Assembly (NCBI GenBank): GCA_021827225.1
Contig: JAKAXG010000368.1
Span: 1 to 5,270 of the forward strand
Reading direction: 5' to 3'
Source of the DNA: Actinomycetes bacterium
GTDB lineage: Bacteria; Actinomycetota; Acidimicrobiia; Acidimicrobiales; Palsa-688
Length of the DNA stretch: 5,270 nt
The translations under genes and the position numbers were made by a program. Shown one piece after another: positions 1 to 5,270 of this stretch. The stretch's first letter is position 1; each line of letters begins with the position of its first letter. Under the pieces are notes generated by a model. That model saw only the letters and a program-made list of their open reading frames with translations, searched no databases and was not told where the DNA came from.

Positions 1-1941
1 GAGCGTGGAGCTCACGACGTAGTCGGGTCCGTCCCCGGTCACTCTCAGCCCCGAGAAGGCGAATGAGGTGTAGGACAGGCCGAAGCCGAACGGGAACAGC
101 GGGGTCAGGCGTTCGGCGTCGTACCAGCGGTACCCGACCAGGAGACCCTCCGAGTAGCTCATGGTGCCGTTCACTCCCGGGTACTGGGCCGCCGTCCTCA
201 GCGGCCCCTGGGCCACCGAGGCCGGGAAGGTGACCGGAAGCTTTCCCGAGGGGTCGACGTCGCCGAAGAGCACCGCGGCGGCTGCCGCCCCGTCCTCCTG
301 GCCCGGGTACCAGGCCTCGACGACGGAGGCGACCTGGTTCAGCCACGGCATCAGCGCCGGGCCGCCGGTGTCGAGGACGACAACGGTGCGGGGATTGGCG
401 GCCGCGACGGCGGAGATCAGCTGGTTGGTGTCGGCGGGTTGCGTCACGCACTCGAGCTCGCACACCCCCTGCGTGTAGCCCAGGCTGCTGAGGTCGCTCC
501 CCTCGGACTCGACGTAACCGGCGAACACCACGGCGACAGAGGCGGTCCTGGCCAGGGCTGCGGCCGCGGCCGGGGAGCTCCCGTCGTTGTAGACGACCGT
601 GTCACCCGCCCGGGCCGCCCTCGCGGTGATGGCGCTCAACGGGGTGGAGATCGAGCTCTGCAGCACGTGGACGCTTCCACCGGCCTCGTCGTAGCTGAGG
701 GCGGCCGGACCGGCCGGCGCCCCGATCAGGGCGATGGTCCGGTCGGCGCCGGTGAGCGGCAGGGTTCCCCGCCGGTTCTCGAGAAGGACGGTGCCCTCCT
801 CGGCCGCTTTGAGGGCCACCGCCCGGGCGGCCGGACCGTTGGCCGGGGTGGCGTAGGCGGCCGGCTGGGGAGCCGGCGGATGGTCGAACAGACCCACCGA
901 GAACATGGCGGTGAGGATGCGCCCGACCATGCCGTTGATCTCGGACATGGTGACCTTCCCCGCCGCGACGGCAGCCTCTAGCGGCTGGCCGTACCAGTCC
1001 TCCGCCACCTCCGTGCCCCCCGGGCTGAAGGACCGGCCGGTCGGGTCCTGGATGACGCCCATCTCCAAGTCCAGGCCCGCCTTGACCGACCCCACGGTGG
1101 AGTGGGTGGCGCCCCAGTCACTCATGACGAAGCCCTTGAATCCCATACCGTGCTCCAGGGTGTCGGCCAGCAGCTGCTTGTTCTGGCAGGAGTAGGAGCC
1201 GTTCACCTGGTTGTAGGCGCACATGACCGAAGCGGCACCTCCCTGCTTGATGGCCGCCGCGAACGCGGGCTGGTAGATCTCTGCGAGGGCCCGCTGCGGT
1301 ATCTGCTCGTCGATGCTGGCCCGGTCCACTTCCTGGGTGTTGGCGTCGTACTGCTTGACGGTGGCGATGACGTGACGGGATTGGACACCCCGTATGTAGG
1401 CGGCGGCCAGCTGCCCGGAGAGGTAGGGGTCCTCGCCGAGCTGCTCGCTGGTCCGGCCGCCGAGGGGGGTACGGGTTATGTTCACGTCCGGGGCCAGGAG
1501 GACGTCGATGCCCTTCCTGCGGGCCTCTCCCCCCAGGGAGGACCCCACCGCCCGGGCCAGGGTCGGGTTCCAGCTGGCGGCCATGTCGATCTCGGCCGGG
1601 TAGCTGGTCACGTCGGTCTGCTCGTCGGCCAGGCCGGACCCGGCGTCGTTCAGGGTGAGGGGTGGGATGCACAGGGACGGTATGCCCGGGACGTAACCGG
1701 CCGCCCCGAAGTAGGTGCCGTCTCCGACCGCCTGGTGCAGCATGGAGAGCTTCTGGGAGGTCGTCATGGCGCTGAGCAGCTCGCCGGCCCTGCGGGACGG
1801 GGGCTGATGGGGGTCCATCCATGCCCCGCAGCGGGCCTCAGGGGGGTTGGGTCCGGGAACGCCCGAGGCCAGCGCCGGTCCGGCTGTCGCCGCCAGCATG
1901 AGGACCGCTACGGCCGGGATCCGCCTGACGAACAGTCGCAT
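1..1941 (-). CDS. Secreted GH3 family beta-glucosidase-like glycoside hydrolase (3' end beyond window)
   Basis: This is a retaining exo-acting glycosidase of family GH3, likely releasing sugars from beta-glucosides or related glycosides outside the membrane. It reads 647 codons from ATG at 1941 to the window edge without a stop. No ATG, GTG or TTG lies between this ATG and the in-frame TAG upstream (first base at 2004). Residues 1-25 look like a Sec signal peptide (R2, R6, R7, hydrophobic core, cleavage after ALA). The N-terminal barrel shows LTLND (D99), GRTSEQLGEDP (163-172), K196 and the nucleophile motif VMSDW with D275. The C-terminal sandwich shows ESEGSD with the likely acid/base E480, then AWYPGQEDG (543-551), VLFGDVDPSGKLP (557-569) and FPFGFGLSYTSF (616-627), which leads into the usual Fn3-like domain, cut here. 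Odd points: the usual Lys-His is K196-Q197, and the loop after E480 is long and has two cysteines. No good Shine-Dalgarno precedes the start. Family assignment is firm; the sugar is not predictable. Confidence 0.94.
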   Translation of the reverse strand, partial: MRLFVRRIPAVAVLMLAATAGPALASGVPGPNPPEARCGAWMDPHQPPSRRAGELLSAMTTSQKLSMLHQAVGDGTYFGAAGYVPGIPSLCIPPLTLNDAGSGLADEQTDVTSYPAEIDMAASWNPTLARAVGSSLGGEARRKGIDVLLAPDVNITRTPLGGRTSEQLGEDPYLSGQLAAAYIRGVQSRHVIATVKQYDANTQEVDRASIDEQIPQRALAEIYQPAFAAAIKQGGAASVMCAYNQVNGSYSCQNKQLLADTLEHGMGFKGFVMSDWGATHSTVGSVKAGLDLEMGVIQDPTGRSFSPGGTEVAEDWYGQPLEAAVAAGKVTMSEINGMVGRILTAMFSVGLFDHPPAPQPAAYATPANGPAARAVALKAAEEGTVLLENRRGTLPLTGADRTIALIGAPAGPAALSYDEAGGSVHVLQSSISTPLSAITARAARAGDTVVYNDGSSPAAAAALARTASVAVVFAGYVESEGSDLSSLGYTQGVCELECVTQPADTNQLISAVAAANPRTVVVLDTGGPALMPWLNQVASVVEAWYPGQEDGAAAAAVLFGDVDPSGKLPVTFPASVAQGPLRTAAQYPGVNGTMSYSEGLLVGYRWYDAERLTPLFPFGFGLSYTSFAFSGLRVTGDGPDYVVSSTL

Positions 1942-1970
1942 CCGAGCGGCTTCGACACCGGTGCCCTCAT
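1908..1970 (-). CDS. Possible 20-residue upstream ORF overlapping the GH3 start out of frame
   Basis: An ATG at 1970 is preceded by GGAG with a 5-nt gap, a better ribosome site than the GH3 start has. It opens a 20-codon frame (MRAPVSKPLGCDCSSGGSRP) that ends in TAG 34 bases past the GH3 ATG, in a different frame. If translated, it could deliver ribosomes to the GH3 start or act as a leader peptide. It is also the tail of a long antisense reading frame across the CocE-type gene, and a chance ATG is quite possible. I know of no homologue. Confidence 0.2.
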   Translation of the reverse strand: MRAPVSKPLGCDCSSGGSRP

Positions 1971-1994
1971 TCCTGCTCCGTGAACGGCCGACCG

Positions 1995-2014
1995 CCCGGT
2001 ACTACGGTGCCGGG
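1995..2014 (+). promoter_or_regulatory. Stem-loop with UACG tetraloop in the 5' leader of the CocE-type gene
   Basis: The arms CCCGGTAC and GTGCCGGG pair over 8 positions with one G-U wobble and enclose the loop TACG. Read as plus-strand RNA, C(UACG)G is a member of the very stable UNCG tetraloop class. The stem ends 8 nt before the Shine-Dalgarno of the downstream gene. There is no T-tract, so it is not a standard terminator. It could be a leader hairpin, an operator dyad or chance in GC-rich DNA. The minus-strand RNA would carry a C-A mismatch instead, so the plus strand is favoured. Confidence 0.35.
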
Positions 2015-2022
2015 TCAGGATC

Positions 2023-2027
2023 GGAGG
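2023..2027 (+). promoter_or_regulatory. Shine-Dalgarno GGAGG deciding the start of the CocE-type gene
   Basis: GGAGG lies 6 nt before ATG 2034, an ideal spacing. The frame is also open further upstream to a GTG at 1980, but that codon has no comparable site, and the 18 extra residues (MNGRPPGTTV...) do not resemble family sequence. ATG 2034 is therefore preferred. Confidence 0.75.
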
Positions 2028-2033
2028 TTGGCG

Positions 2034-3671
2034 ATGCCGTTGGGGAGACGGGTTCTGGCCAGGGTCACCGGGTTGCCGCCGGCCAGCACCGCCGAGGTGG
2101 CCGTCGAGCGGGACCTGGCCGCGGTGATGCCGGACGGAGCGGTGCTGCTGGCCGACCGCTGGTACGCGCCGGCTACGGCCGGGACCGATCCGGTCGTGCT
2201 GATCCGCACACCTTACGGTCGGCGCCAGCTGGCGGTGTTCGGCCGGCTGTTCTCCCGGCGGGGCTACCAGGTGGTCATACAGAGCTGCCGGGGCACCTTC
2301 GGTTCGGGCGGGCGCTCCTTCGACCCGTTCCACCACGAACGGTCCGACGGGCAGGCCACCCTGCGGTGGATCGCCGACCAGCCGTGGTTCAGCGGCACGG
2401 TGGGAACCTTCGGTGCCAGTTACATGGGACTTACGCAATGGGCGGTGGCATCCGACCCGCCTCCGTTCCTCGAGGCCATGTCCATGCAGATCACCACCGC
2501 CCGGGTGCGCGACATCGTCTACCCGGGTGGCAGCTTCGCCCTCGAGACCGGAGCGGTGTGGGTGAACCAACTCCACGTCCAGGAGCGGACGGCGGCCAGG
2601 ATGCTGTGGGCCCTCCTGGCCGGCCGTCGCCGCATGGCCCTGACCTACACCACGCTGCCGCTCAGCGACGCCGACCGCCGGGCGCTCGGTGTGAGCATCC
2701 CCTTCTACCAGGACTGGCTGATCCACGACCGCCCCGACGACCCGTGGTGGGAGCCGCTTGACTGGTCGCGCGACGTGGGCAGGACACCTCCGGCGTCGCT
2801 GGTCGCCGGGTGGTACGACCTGTTCCTCCCGGGGCAGTTGGAGGATTTCCGCAGGCTGCGGGCCGCCGGGCGGACGGCCCGCCTGACCATCGGGCCGTGG
2901 ACCCACACCAGCATCCGCGGCGGCTTGGCCTCGGCGCGCGACGCCCTGGAATGGTTCGACACCCTCCTCCGCCACGACGGCCGGGGCGGCCCCCGGCAGT
3001 CGGTGCGCCTGTTCGTCATGGGATCGAAGCGGTGGGTGCAGGTCCCCGACTGGCCCCCTCCCCACACCCCCCGCCGGTGGCACCTCCAGCCGGGCCGGGC
3101 CCTGTCGCCGGCCCCCCCGGCGGACGGCCCTCCTGACCGGTACCGCTACGACCCGGCGGACCCGGCGCCGGGGATCGGCGGCCCCAGCCTGGACCCGATC
3201 CGTGCGGGGAGGCGACGGCAGAGACGGCGGGAGTCCCGCCCGGACGTGCTCACCTACTCGAGCGAGCCGCTGGAGCGGGACCTGACAGTGGCCGGACCGG
3301 TCAGCGCCGAGGTGTGGGTCAAGGCCAGCCGGGCGCACTTCGACCTGTTCGTACGGCTCTGCGACGTCAGGCCGTCGGGCCGGTCCTACAACGTCTGCGA
3401 CGGGATCGTGCGGGTCGACGACGCTGAGCTCGACCGGGGCGCCGACGGCTGCGGGCCGGTCGTCGTGGCGCTCTGGCCGACCGCTCACACCTTCCGGGCC
3501 GGGCACCGCATCAGGGTCCAGGTTTCCGCCGCCGCCCATCCTCTCTATGCCCGCAACCCGGGCGGCGGTGAGCCCCTCGGCACCGCCGCCACCCTGCATG
3601 CCGGTACGCACGACATCTTCCACGACCCCGACCACCCCTCCGGGATCGACCTGCCGGAGAGCGCTCTCTAG
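2034..3671 (+). CDS. CocE/NonD family serine hydrolase (X-Pro dipeptidyl-peptidase S15-like)
   Basis: This 545-residue enzyme belongs to the alpha/beta-hydrolases that include cocaine esterase, alpha-amino acid ester hydrolases and glutaryl-7-ACA acylases; it should cleave an ester or amide bond through a serine nucleophile. The triad is visible: S129 in GASYMG, D262 in GWYDLF and H291 in GPWTHT. Y61 in RTPYG fits the oxyanion-hole tyrosine, and RGTFGSGG (86-93) is the usual strand-turn before the nucleophile. The region between S129 and D262 contains the helical cap. From about 330 onward lies the PepX_C-like jelly roll, with LTYSSEPL, a GPVSAEVW-type strand and DVRPSGRS. No signal peptide is seen, so it is probably cytoplasmic. 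An arginine-rich stretch, RRRQRRR (393-399), sits where relatives are usually less basic. It is divergent from the GH3 gene and overlaps the end of the convergent phosphoribosyltransferase gene by 4 bp. Class is secure; substrate is unknown. Confidence 0.94.
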   Translation: MPLGRRVLARVTGLPPASTAEVAVERDLAAVMPDGAVLLADRWYAPATAGTDPVVLIRTPYGRRQLAVFGRLFSRRGYQVVIQSCRGTFGSGGRSFDPFHHERSDGQATLRWIADQPWFSGTVGTFGASYMGLTQWAVASDPPPFLEAMSMQITTARVRDIVYPGGSFALETGAVWVNQLHVQERTAARMLWALLAGRRRMALTYTTLPLSDADRRALGVSIPFYQDWLIHDRPDDPWWEPLDWSRDVGRTPPASLVAGWYDLFLPGQLEDFRRLRAAGRTARLTIGPWTHTSIRGGLASARDALEWFDTLLRHDGRGGPRQSVRLFVMGSKRWVQVPDWPPPHTPRRWHLQPGRALSPAPPADGPPDRYRYDPADPAPGIGGPSLDPIRAGRRRQRRRESRPDVLTYSSEPLERDLTVAGPVSAEVWVKASRAHFDLFVRLCDVRPSGRSYNVCDGIVRVDDAELDRGADGCGPVVVALWPTAHTFRAGHRIRVQVSAAAHPLYARNPGGGEPLGTAATLHAGTHDIFHDPDHPSGIDLPESAL

Positions 3672-4141
3672 TCGTCGCGGCCCGGTACCACCGGGGGTTC
3701 CGCCGACCACGGGAAGGAGATCCACCGGTCTGTATGACCCCAGTGGTAGTCGGGGTCGACCACCGAGCGGGGCTTCTTGTACAGCACCGCGCTGCGCAGC
3801 TCGGCCACATGGGGCCGCACCAGGTCGGCGACCAGGGCCAGCGTCTCCCCCGAGTCGGCCACGTCGTCGGCCAGCAGCACCCGCAGGCCTGCCAGGTCGA
3901 CCAGCGGCGGGGTGGGAGGCAGGACCACCGGTACCTCCATGCGCTCACCGATGCCGGTGTAGAACTCCACGTTTATGGCTGCGCAGTTCTTGACGTCGAG
4001 GGCGTAAGCCAGGGCTCCGCCGACCGGCAGGCCACCTCTGGCTATGGCGAGCACCAGGTCCGGGCGGAACCCGCTTACGGCCACCTCCCGGGCCAGGTGG
4101 CGGCTGGCTTCGCCGAAGCCGCTCCAGGTGAGAACCTCCAT
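3668..4141 (-). CDS. Gpt-like purine phosphoribosyltransferase family protein
   Basis: This 157-residue cytoplasmic enzyme of the type I phosphoribosyltransferase fold should join a base, probably a 6-oxopurine, to PRPP in nucleotide salvage. Motifs in order: AIARGG (32-37), the pyrophosphate-loop region; VEFYTG (58-63); the PRPP-binding signature VLLADDVADSGETL (88-101) with its acidic pair D92-D93; YKKP (121-124), where a lysine contacts the purine in relatives; and DRWISFPW (138-145), matching the C-terminal tryptophan-bearing hood of E. coli Gpt-type enzymes. ATG 4141 is chosen because GGAG lies 6 nt upstream. A GTG at 4168 would add nine residues (MPTPGTEQK) without a comparable site. 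The last dozen residues (AEPPVVPGRDD end) lie past the conserved domain and overlap the candidate terminator. It follows the propeller gene by 34 bp on the same strand, suggesting cotranscription. Xanthine, guanine or hypoxanthine preference cannot be told, and some family members have regulatory or unassigned roles. Confidence 0.9.
   Translation of the reverse strand: MEVLTWSGFGEASRHLAREVAVSGFRPDLVLAIARGGLPVGGALAYALDVKNCAAINVEFYTGIGERMEVPVVLPPTPPLVDLAGLRVLLADDVADSGETLALVADLVRPHVAELRSAVLYKKPRSVVDPDYHWGHTDRWISFPWSAEPPVVPGRDD
3681..3695 (+). terminator. Candidate stem-loop just after the CocE-type stop codon
   Basis: CCCGGT and ACCGGG form a perfect 6-bp stem around the loop ACC, starting 10 nt after the hydrolase stop. 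No T-run follows, so any termination would be of the tailless kind proposed for actinobacteria, or Rho-assisted. It lies inside the last codons of the opposing phosphoribosyltransferase gene, beyond its conserved domain. Chance occurrence in GC-rich DNA is possible. Confidence 0.25.
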
Positions 4142-4147
4142 CTTCTG

Positions 4148-4151
4148 CTCC
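4148..4151 (-). promoter_or_regulatory. Shine-Dalgarno GGAG for the phosphoribosyltransferase gene
   Basis: On the minus strand GGAG lies 6 nt before ATG 4141. It favours this start over the in-frame GTG at 4168. It sits in the 34-bp gap after the stop codon of the upstream propeller gene. Confidence 0.6.
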
Positions 4152-4175
4152 GTCCCAGGTGTCGGCACCCGTAGA

Positions 4176-5270
4176 TCATGGTGCCGCCTGTCGGAGCCAG
4201 TCCAGCGGCACGTCGCGCGACGGCGCCCGCGAACCGGTGGCTTTTACCAGCGGGAGCGGGAAGGAGTAGATCGGCGCGAGGGTGGCGGTGTTGCGGGCCA
4301 GCACCCAGTTCGAGGTGAAGGAGGTGCTGGCCAGGCACAGCAGCCACGCTCCGTCGGGGGACCATGCGCAGCCGTCCACGCTGGTTGACGGCTCGAAGCC
4401 CTGCGACGCCACCCGGCCACCGGTCAGCACGGCCACGGCGGTGCCGCCGCTGTCGAAGGTGGCGTAGGCGAGTGAGGCGCCGTCCGGGGACCAGTAGGGC
4501 GTGCTGTAGGCGATGGGGCCGGTGCCGGCGCCGGCGGTGGCGAGCACCCGGCCCCGGCGGTCGAGGATGACCAGGGAGCTGTCGGATCCACCCCCGCCGG
4601 GCGGGTTCAACATGACCGCCACCTTCTGGCCGCCGGTGTCGGGGAACATCGTCAGGTGCACCGGCTGGCCGGCGGGCAGGCCGCAGTCCCGGTCCAGCTC
4701 GGCGGCGGTTGCCAGCACCCGCGGCGGCCTCCCCCGGTCGCGCAGCTCCAGCCGGCTGTCGGCCGGCCCGGAGCCCCGGGCCGCCACGAACGCCCCCACC
4801 GACAGGGGGTCTCCCGCGGCCCCGTCGGCGCCTCCCCCGAGTGGGACCGGCGGGCCGCCCGAGACCGGCCACGCCGACAGGTGGCCGCCGGTCGCTCCGG
4901 ATCGGACCACCACCGCCCGGCCCCCGTCGGTGAGGGGCTCGGCGCCGGCCAGGCTCGCTCCCGCCGGCAATGTCAGGCGGCGGGCGTCGATGTAGGGCTG
5001 ACCTCCCGCCGCGCCCGCCGCCACGATGAGGCCCCGGCCGGTCACGAACAGCGGGGTGTCGCCCGGGCGGAGGGGGCGTACCGGCAGGCTGCGCCGGCCC
5101 CGCCCGTCGGGGCCGGTCACGAACGGGGTGGCGCCGGAGGAGCGGGTCACGAACGGGGTGGCGCCGGGGGAGCGGGCCACGACCTGCCCGGCCAGGTGTG
5201 GCGGGGACGGCAGAGGCGGCCCGGCCGGACGCCCGCGGGCGCCGGAGGCCACGCTCAATCCGGTCGCAGC
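4176..5270 (-). CDS. Beta-propeller-like (WD40-like/PD40, TolB-type) protein of unknown function, 5' end probably beyond window
   Basis: The frame is open for 364 codons from the right edge to TGA at 4178-4176. The earliest possible start inside the window is TTG at 5258, but no ribosome site can be judged, and the first residues (AATGLSVASGARG) could be the end of a signal or membrane segment, so the true start is probably outside. Numbering from that TTG, two WSPDG motifs (256-260 and 299-303), each followed by a strand pattern (ASLAYATF, AWLLCLAS), mark PD40-type propeller blades. Earlier segments such as SSLVILDRRGRVLAT (227-241) fit further blades. Such repeats usually form a protein- or ligand-binding propeller, often exported. 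Residues 27-48 contain a tandem 10-residue repeat ending in GATPFVT. C192, C297 and C308 are the only cysteines in that stretch. It lies directly upstream of the phosphoribosyltransferase gene on the same strand. No catalytic motif is visible; I do not recognise a specific family. Confidence 0.75.
   Translation of the reverse strand, partial: AATGLSVASGARGRPAGPPLPSPPHLAGQVVARSPGATPFVTRSSGATPFVTGPDGRGRRSLPVRPLRPGDTPLFVTGRGLIVAAGAAGGQPYIDARRLTLPAGASLAGAEPLTDGGRAVVVRSGATGGHLSAWPVSGGPPVPLGGGADGAAGDPLSVGAFVAARGSGPADSRLELRDRGRPPRVLATAAELDRDCGLPAGQPVHLTMFPDTGGQKVAVMLNPPGGGGSDSSLVILDRRGRVLATAGAGTGPIAYSTPYWSPDGASLAYATFDSGGTAVAVLTGGRVASQGFEPSTSVDGCAWSPDGAWLLCLASTSFTSNWVLARNTATLAPIYSFPLPLVKATGSRAPSRDVPLDWLRQAAP
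5115..5184. repeat. 30-bp in-frame tandem repeat, two full units and a decayed third
   Basis: A 23-bp stretch at 5115-5137 (GGTCACGAACGGGGTGGCGC plus CGG) recurs exactly at 5145-5167. The period is 30 bp, and similarity decays after about 5176. It encodes RSPGATPFVT followed by RSSGATPFVT on the minus strand. A related copy with a 3-bp insertion occurs at about 5040-5067 and encodes RPGDTPLFVT. The period keeps the reading frame, so the repeat expands the protein by multiples of ten residues. Confidence 0.85.

Larger units (their letters stand above)
1942..2033. promoter_or_regulatory. Divergent intergenic control region between the GH3 and CocE-type genes
   Basis: This 92-bp spacer must hold the transcription and translation signals for both divergent genes, unless they are read from further away. 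On the plus strand it contains a hairpin (1995-2014) and a Shine-Dalgarno (2023-2027). On the minus strand it contains a ribosome-site-like GGAG before a short overlapping reading frame. I see no convincing -35/-10 pair. TACGGT at 2003-2008 fits a loose TANNNT -10 pattern on the plus strand but has no good -35 partner and lies inside the hairpin. Shared regulation of the two genes is inferred from geometry only. Confidence 0.5.

Noticed and set aside
1921..1941. Tat export signal on the GH3 protein
   Set aside because: R6-R7 are present, but the residues around them (V-R-R-I-P-A-V) do not fit the S/T-RR-x-F-L-K pattern, so a Sec-type signal is the simpler reading.
1102..1983. A 293-codon plus-strand frame, and similar frames at 439-981 and 161-478, opposite the GH3 gene
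   Set aside because: They are antisense shadows of the GH3 coding sequence, which has family motifs along its whole length. Their products are low-complexity and motif-free.
1980..2033. GTG at 1980 as start of the CocE-type gene
   Set aside because: It adds 18 residues unlike the family, lacks a ribosome site and would place the hairpin and the strong GGAGG inside the coding region.
1908..3725. A 605-codon minus-strand reading frame across the whole CocE-type gene
   Set aside because: It is antisense to a gene with a complete catalytic triad and clear domains. Its product is rich in Arg, Gly, Pro and Val without recognisable motifs, as expected for a shadow frame in GC-rich coding DNA.
4142..4168. 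GTG at 4168 as start of the phosphoribosyltransferase gene
   Set aside because: There is no ribosome site in front of it, whereas ATG 4141 has GGAG at 6 nt and begins where the family's conserved sequence begins (MEVLTWSGFG).
4075..4872. A 265-codon minus-strand frame overlapping the propeller and phosphoribosyltransferase genes
   Set aside because: Its product is Arg/Gly/Pro-rich without motifs, while the two other frames over the same bases give WSPDG blades and a PRPP-binding signature. The ATGA overlap of its internal ATG at 4179 with the propeller stop is coincidental.
5040..5184. CRISPR array or binding-site iterons from the repeated GGTCACGAAC segments
   Set aside because: The period is exactly 30 bp with no distinct spacers, the repeat keeps the reading frame inside a coding region, and only two copies are near-identical.

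Overview
The window is uniformly GC-rich. Long shadow reading frames lie antisense to the real genes, codons end mostly in G or C, and alternative GTG/TTG starts occur. Together with the form of its phosphoribosyltransferase, this suggests an actinobacterial chromosome, possibly an uncultivated lineage; that placement is inference, since no taxonomic marker is present. I see no tRNA, rRNA, CRISPR array, insertion sequence or phage gene, and coding density is very high.

Layout: (1) 1-1941, minus strand: the first 647 codons of a secreted family GH3 beta-glucosidase-type enzyme, running off the left edge. (2) 1942-2033: a 92-bp divergent intergenic region holding the signals for the glycosidase and for the next gene, including a small hairpin with a UNCG-type loop. 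(3) 2034-3671, plus strand: a complete CocE/NonD-family serine hydrolase with an intact Ser-Asp-His triad and a C-terminal jelly-roll domain. (4) 3668-4141, minus strand: a Gpt-like purine phosphoribosyltransferase, convergent with and overlapping the hydrolase by 4 bp. (5) 4176-5270, minus strand: a beta-propeller-like protein with two WSPDG motifs and a short tandem amino-acid repeat, running off the right edge, probably cotranscribed with the phosphoribosyltransferase.

The glycosidase and the hydrolase share a divergent control region, so they may respond to the same substrate class, for example acylated glycosides, but nothing in the sequence proves this. The propeller protein and the phosphoribosyltransferase form a second probable transcription unit, with no obvious functional link between them. 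The window looks like ordinary metabolic chromosome. I found no convincing new system; the points most worth checking are non-canonical residues in the GH3 active-site region, the compact regulatory features in the divergent spacer, and the stop codons shared through one CTAG.
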